Shown here in pieces: positions 14,014-15,378 of a DNA stretch of 15,378 nucleotides. The notes below the pieces were generated by a model. The model searched no databases. It had not been told where the DNA came from and saw only the letters and a list, made by a program, of their open reading frames with translations. The translations under genes were made by a program, and so were the position numbers. This DNA is from CAZOHG01 sp964579725 (GTDB taxonomy: Bacteria; Zhuqueibacterota; JdFR-76; BMS3Abin05): contig CAZOHG010000076.1 of the NCBI GenBank assembly GCA_964579725.1, positions 1 through 15,378 of the forward strand, given 5' to 3'. How positions within the stretch are numbered: position 1 is the stretch's first letter; each line of letters opens with the position of its first letter.

Positions 14014-15378
14014 GTTTTTAGGCTTCCTAAGAGGAATTGAAACACAAGAGTTTTTTGCCTAATTCTTTTGATTTGACAAAGTTTTTAGGCTTCCTAAGAG
14101 GAATTGAAACACCAGCAGGGACAATGCTTTCGCAGAGAAAGGAATAGTTTTTAGGCTTCCTAAGAGGAATTGAAACTGGATTCCTGAACTGGGTAATTAG
14201 CGCAGTCGTGGCGTTTTTAGGCTTCCTAAGAGGAATTGAAACTCAAGATTCCCTCTAGAAATTCGTTCAAGACGTGATGGTTTTTAGGCTTCCTAAGAGG
14301 AATTGAAACCTTTTTTTTAATGGCCACTAAGGTCCAAAAATGGCCGTTTTTAGGCTTCCTAAGAGGAATTGAAACACCCGTCTCTCCTCTCATCGCTGGA
14401 GACCAGGTCTTGTTTTTAGGCTTCCTAAGAGGAATTGAAACCCCCGAATGTGTTCATGAACTCCTTCATGACGTCTGAGTTTTTAGGCTTCCTAAGAGGA
14501 ATTGAAACTCTATCCTGAAGTCCTTGACGAACTTCTTCATTACCAGTTTTTAGGCTTCCTAAGAGGAATTGAAACCTGTCCAGGCGTCTCCATCCTCCGC
14601 AAGGCAATTGGAGTTTTTAGGCTTCCTAAGAGGAATTGAAACACAACCGGCTGCCAGAAGGCGCCGGTTTCAAGTTTGGTTTTTAGGCTTCCTAAGAGGA
14701 ATTGAAACAAGAACTTGTCGGTAAAAGAGTGCCGGCCGATAAATTGTTTTTAGGCTTCCTAAGAGGAATTGAAACATTTATGGGCCTACTTCCCCCACAA
14801 GTGGGAATGTCGGTTTTTAGGCTTCCTAAGAGGAATTGAAACCCTGGTCGTCATCGGCCGAGGGAGCGTCGAGCGCCTGGTTTTTAGGCTTCCTAAGAGG
14901 AATTGAAACTTGATTCATGCCATCCCCTTTCTGACCAAGTGGCCAGGTTTTTAGGCTTCCTAAGAGGAATTGAAACTTTCGTCCATGGATCCTGGCTCTC
15001 CGCCAGGTCTCAGTTTTTAGGCTTCCTAAGAGGAATTGAAACTCTTCACCATAGTTTCTGGGTCGCCATCCGCCTCCGTTTTTAGGCTTCCTAAGAGGAA
15101 TTGAAACTGAATGGTCTGGGCCGACTGGGCTATCCCTCGTATGTGTTTTTAGGCTTCCTAAGAGGAATTGAAACCCCCAAAGGCGTCCATAAATTCCTTC
15201 AAGACATCTGAGAGTTTTTAGGCTTCCTAAGAGGAATTGAAACCGCATCCCCTATCCTGAGGGATGTGAGCGGAATTGGTTTTTAGGCTTCCTAAGAGGA
15301 ATTGAAACAGGGTAGTGGACCGGTAGAGGGATGGTTGTGAATAAGTTTTTAGGCTTCCTAAGAGGAATTGAAACATCC
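14014..15378 (+). CRISPR. type I-B CRISPR array, 21 repeats, runs off the window
   Basis: There are twenty-one identical 30-base repeats. Each begins GTTTTTAGGC, has the small dyad TTCCT-AAG-AGGAA in the middle and ends ATTGAAAC. They start at 14014, 14081, 14147, 14213, 14280, 14346, 14412, 14479, 14546, 14613, 14679, 14746, 14813, 14880, 14947, 15013, 15078, 15145, 15214, 15279 and 15345. Twenty complete spacers are 35-39 bases long, mostly 36 or 37. Four bases of a further spacer end the window, so the array continues. The repeat end fits the 8-base crRNA handle left by type I-B Cas6. No repeat carries a mutation, so neither the end nor a decayed part of the array is in view. Spacers next to the leader are the newest. 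Confidence 0.98.

Noticed and set aside
14310..14345. T8 run in spacer 5 as a terminator inside the array
   Set aside because: The only hairpin before it is the weak 5-bp repeat dyad, separated by about eight bases from the T-run. That geometry does not fit an intrinsic terminator.
14425..15248. Minus-strand reading frames across the CRISPR array with repeated F-Q-F-L-L-G-S-L-K-T blocks
   Set aside because: The repeated peptide is just the reverse translation of the CRISPR repeat. Frames stay open because the repeat lacks stops in those phases. They are not genes.

Overview
The window comes from a Gram-negative bacterium of moderate GC content. Its LolA-like and YidD-like envelope proteins, together with TPR proteins carrying a PGLG-x-x-Y membrane domain, suggest the Bacteroidota/Calditrichota/KSB1 side of the FCB group. 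That placement is an inference from protein style only, because no rRNA or other phylogenetic marker is present.

Layout. (1) 1-236: AT-rich non-coding DNA with two hairpins, leading into two tandem paralogous small membrane proteins of unknown family (237-638 and 805-1191) that are separated by a good intrinsic terminator. (2) 1244-4177: a tightly packed envelope gene string: a LolA-like periplasmic protein, an exported YidD-family protein, and two paralogous TPR plus C-terminal membrane-domain proteins whose genes overlap. (3) 4178-4649: a 472-base gap holding a terminator-like hairpin, a near-consensus sigma70 promoter and a set of related inverted repeats. (4) 4650-5246: a REP-associated (HUH/Y1 type) tyrosine transposase, followed by a 14-bp perfect inverted repeat lying just upstream of the cas6 ribosome binding site. 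(5) 5308-13846: a complete type I-B CRISPR-Cas operon in the order cas6, cas8b, cas7, cas5, cas3, cas4, cas1, cas2, all on the plus strand. A ribosome binding site plus in-frame ATG inside the 3' part of cas8b very likely yields a separate small subunit, Cas11b. (6) 13847-14013: leader. (7) 14014 to the window end: a CRISPR array with 21 identical 30-base repeats and 20 complete spacers, continuing past the window.

How the system works. Cas1, Cas2 and Cas4 acquire spacers next to the leader. Cas6 cuts the array transcript within the repeat, leaving the typical ATTGAAAC 5' handle. Cas8b, Cas11b, Cas7 and Cas5 form the Cascade complex, and Cas3 is recruited to nick, unwind and degrade the target. 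All catalytic motifs that I can check are intact, so the system looks functional.

The most interesting observations are the internal Cas11b start, a group of four spacers that encode on their reverse strand variants of the same peptide (V-M/L-K-E-F-M like), which implies repeated sampling of one diverging target gene family, and the transposase with its hairpin wedged directly against the cas operon.
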